A model generated the notes under the pieces. The model saw only the letters and a list, made by a program, of their open reading frames with translations. It was not told the DNA's origin and searched no databases. Positions 14,093-14,251 of a DNA stretch of 14,251 nt are shown here, one piece after another. Both the position numbers and the translations under genes were made by a program. Source of the DNA: Eggerthellaceae bacterium (GTDB lineage Bacteria; Actinomycetota; Coriobacteriia; Coriobacteriales; Eggerthellaceae); contig CAAEDC010000014.1 in the NCBI GenBank assembly GCA_900754495.1, positions 1 through 14,251 on the forward strand, given 5' to 3'. Each line of letters begins with the position of its first letter. Position 1 is the first letter of the stretch.

Positions 14093-14129
14093 GCCCAAAT
14101 CAGGCTGTTTTTGGGCTAATTTGGGCTAA
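14093..14129. repeat. TTTGGGC repeat cluster downstream of the tRNA
   Basis: TTTGGGCTAA is tandemly repeated at 14110-14119 and 14120-14129. The inverted form GCCCAAA is at 14093-14099 and can pair with either copy. Short direct and inverted repeats next to a tRNA gene are often integrase arm or core sites, but no integrase gene is inside the window. The remaining bases 14130-14251 have no frame I can support; an open minus-strand frame of 32 codons (14112-14210) lacks a ribosome site. Confidence 0.45.
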
Positions 14130-14251
14130 AATGCCCTCCTTTGGCCCTTGCCCGAACCTCTACGTCGGCACTTTTTTGGCTCTTCGGTGGTTTCTGTGGG
14201 AGAGATTCCGGCATAGGCCCAGCTCAGCGGGCGAAAACAACGATCTGGAAC

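Noticed and set aside
14112..14210. Minus-strand 32-codon frame starting MPESLPQKPPKSQK
   Set aside because: No Shine-Dalgarno sequence and it runs into the TTTGGGC repeats; coding status cannot be supported.

Overview
The window is about 14.25 kb of GC-rich bacterial chromosome. It carries menaquinone (vitamin K2) biosynthesis genes, short intergenic spacers filled with palindromes, and an initiator tRNA gene at the right end. Codon bias, gene content and protein style suggest a high-GC actinobacterium, most likely of the class Coriobacteriia (Eggerthellaceae-like). That placement is an inference from style; no database search was possible.

Left part (1-2090). A large imperfect palindrome (35-129) precedes xth (exodeoxyribonuclease III). 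A second, near-perfect hairpin element (1000-1072) separates xth from folE (GTP cyclohydrolase I). A small ACT-domain protein of the UPF0237 family follows. All three genes are on the + strand and look like housekeeping genes.

Middle part (2130-10176). This is an almost complete chorismate-to-DHNA-CoA pathway on the + strand: menF, menD, menH (overlapping menD by 17 nt), a 216-nt gap with a leader hairpin, menB, and a 955-codon gene that fuses MenE (residues about 1-570) directly to MenC (about 574-955). Together these make 1,4-dihydroxy-2-naphthoyl-CoA. The thioesterase, the prenyltransferase (MenA) and the methyltransferase (MenG/UbiE) are not in the window. MenD and MenE both carry Ala/Arg/Asp-rich inserts that look lineage-specific.

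Region 10177-11125. A YxeA-family exported protein lies on the minus strand. Just upstream is an undetected-size gene for a 32-residue hydrophobic peptide with a strong Shine-Dalgarno sequence. Upstream of both are a 23-bp imperfect direct repeat and three perfect hexamers GCAAGG spaced exactly 11 bp apart, next to a -10-like box. This is the classical geometry of an OmpR/PhoB-type response-regulator operator and is the most interesting regulatory signal here.

Right part (11126-14251). A CorC/HlyC-type DUF21-CBS membrane protein ends in a strong intrinsic terminator. A convergent amidohydrolase gene lies on the minus strand. A roughly 510-nt gene-free stretch holds three tandem 19-bp repeats and a 23-bp inverted repeat with one mismatch. 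Next come a 44-bp exact duplicate of the 5' part of the initiator tRNA, the intact tRNA-fMet (CAT), its terminator, and about 160 nt with TTTGGGC repeats. The tRNA duplication looks like a scar of integration or excision at the tRNA gene.
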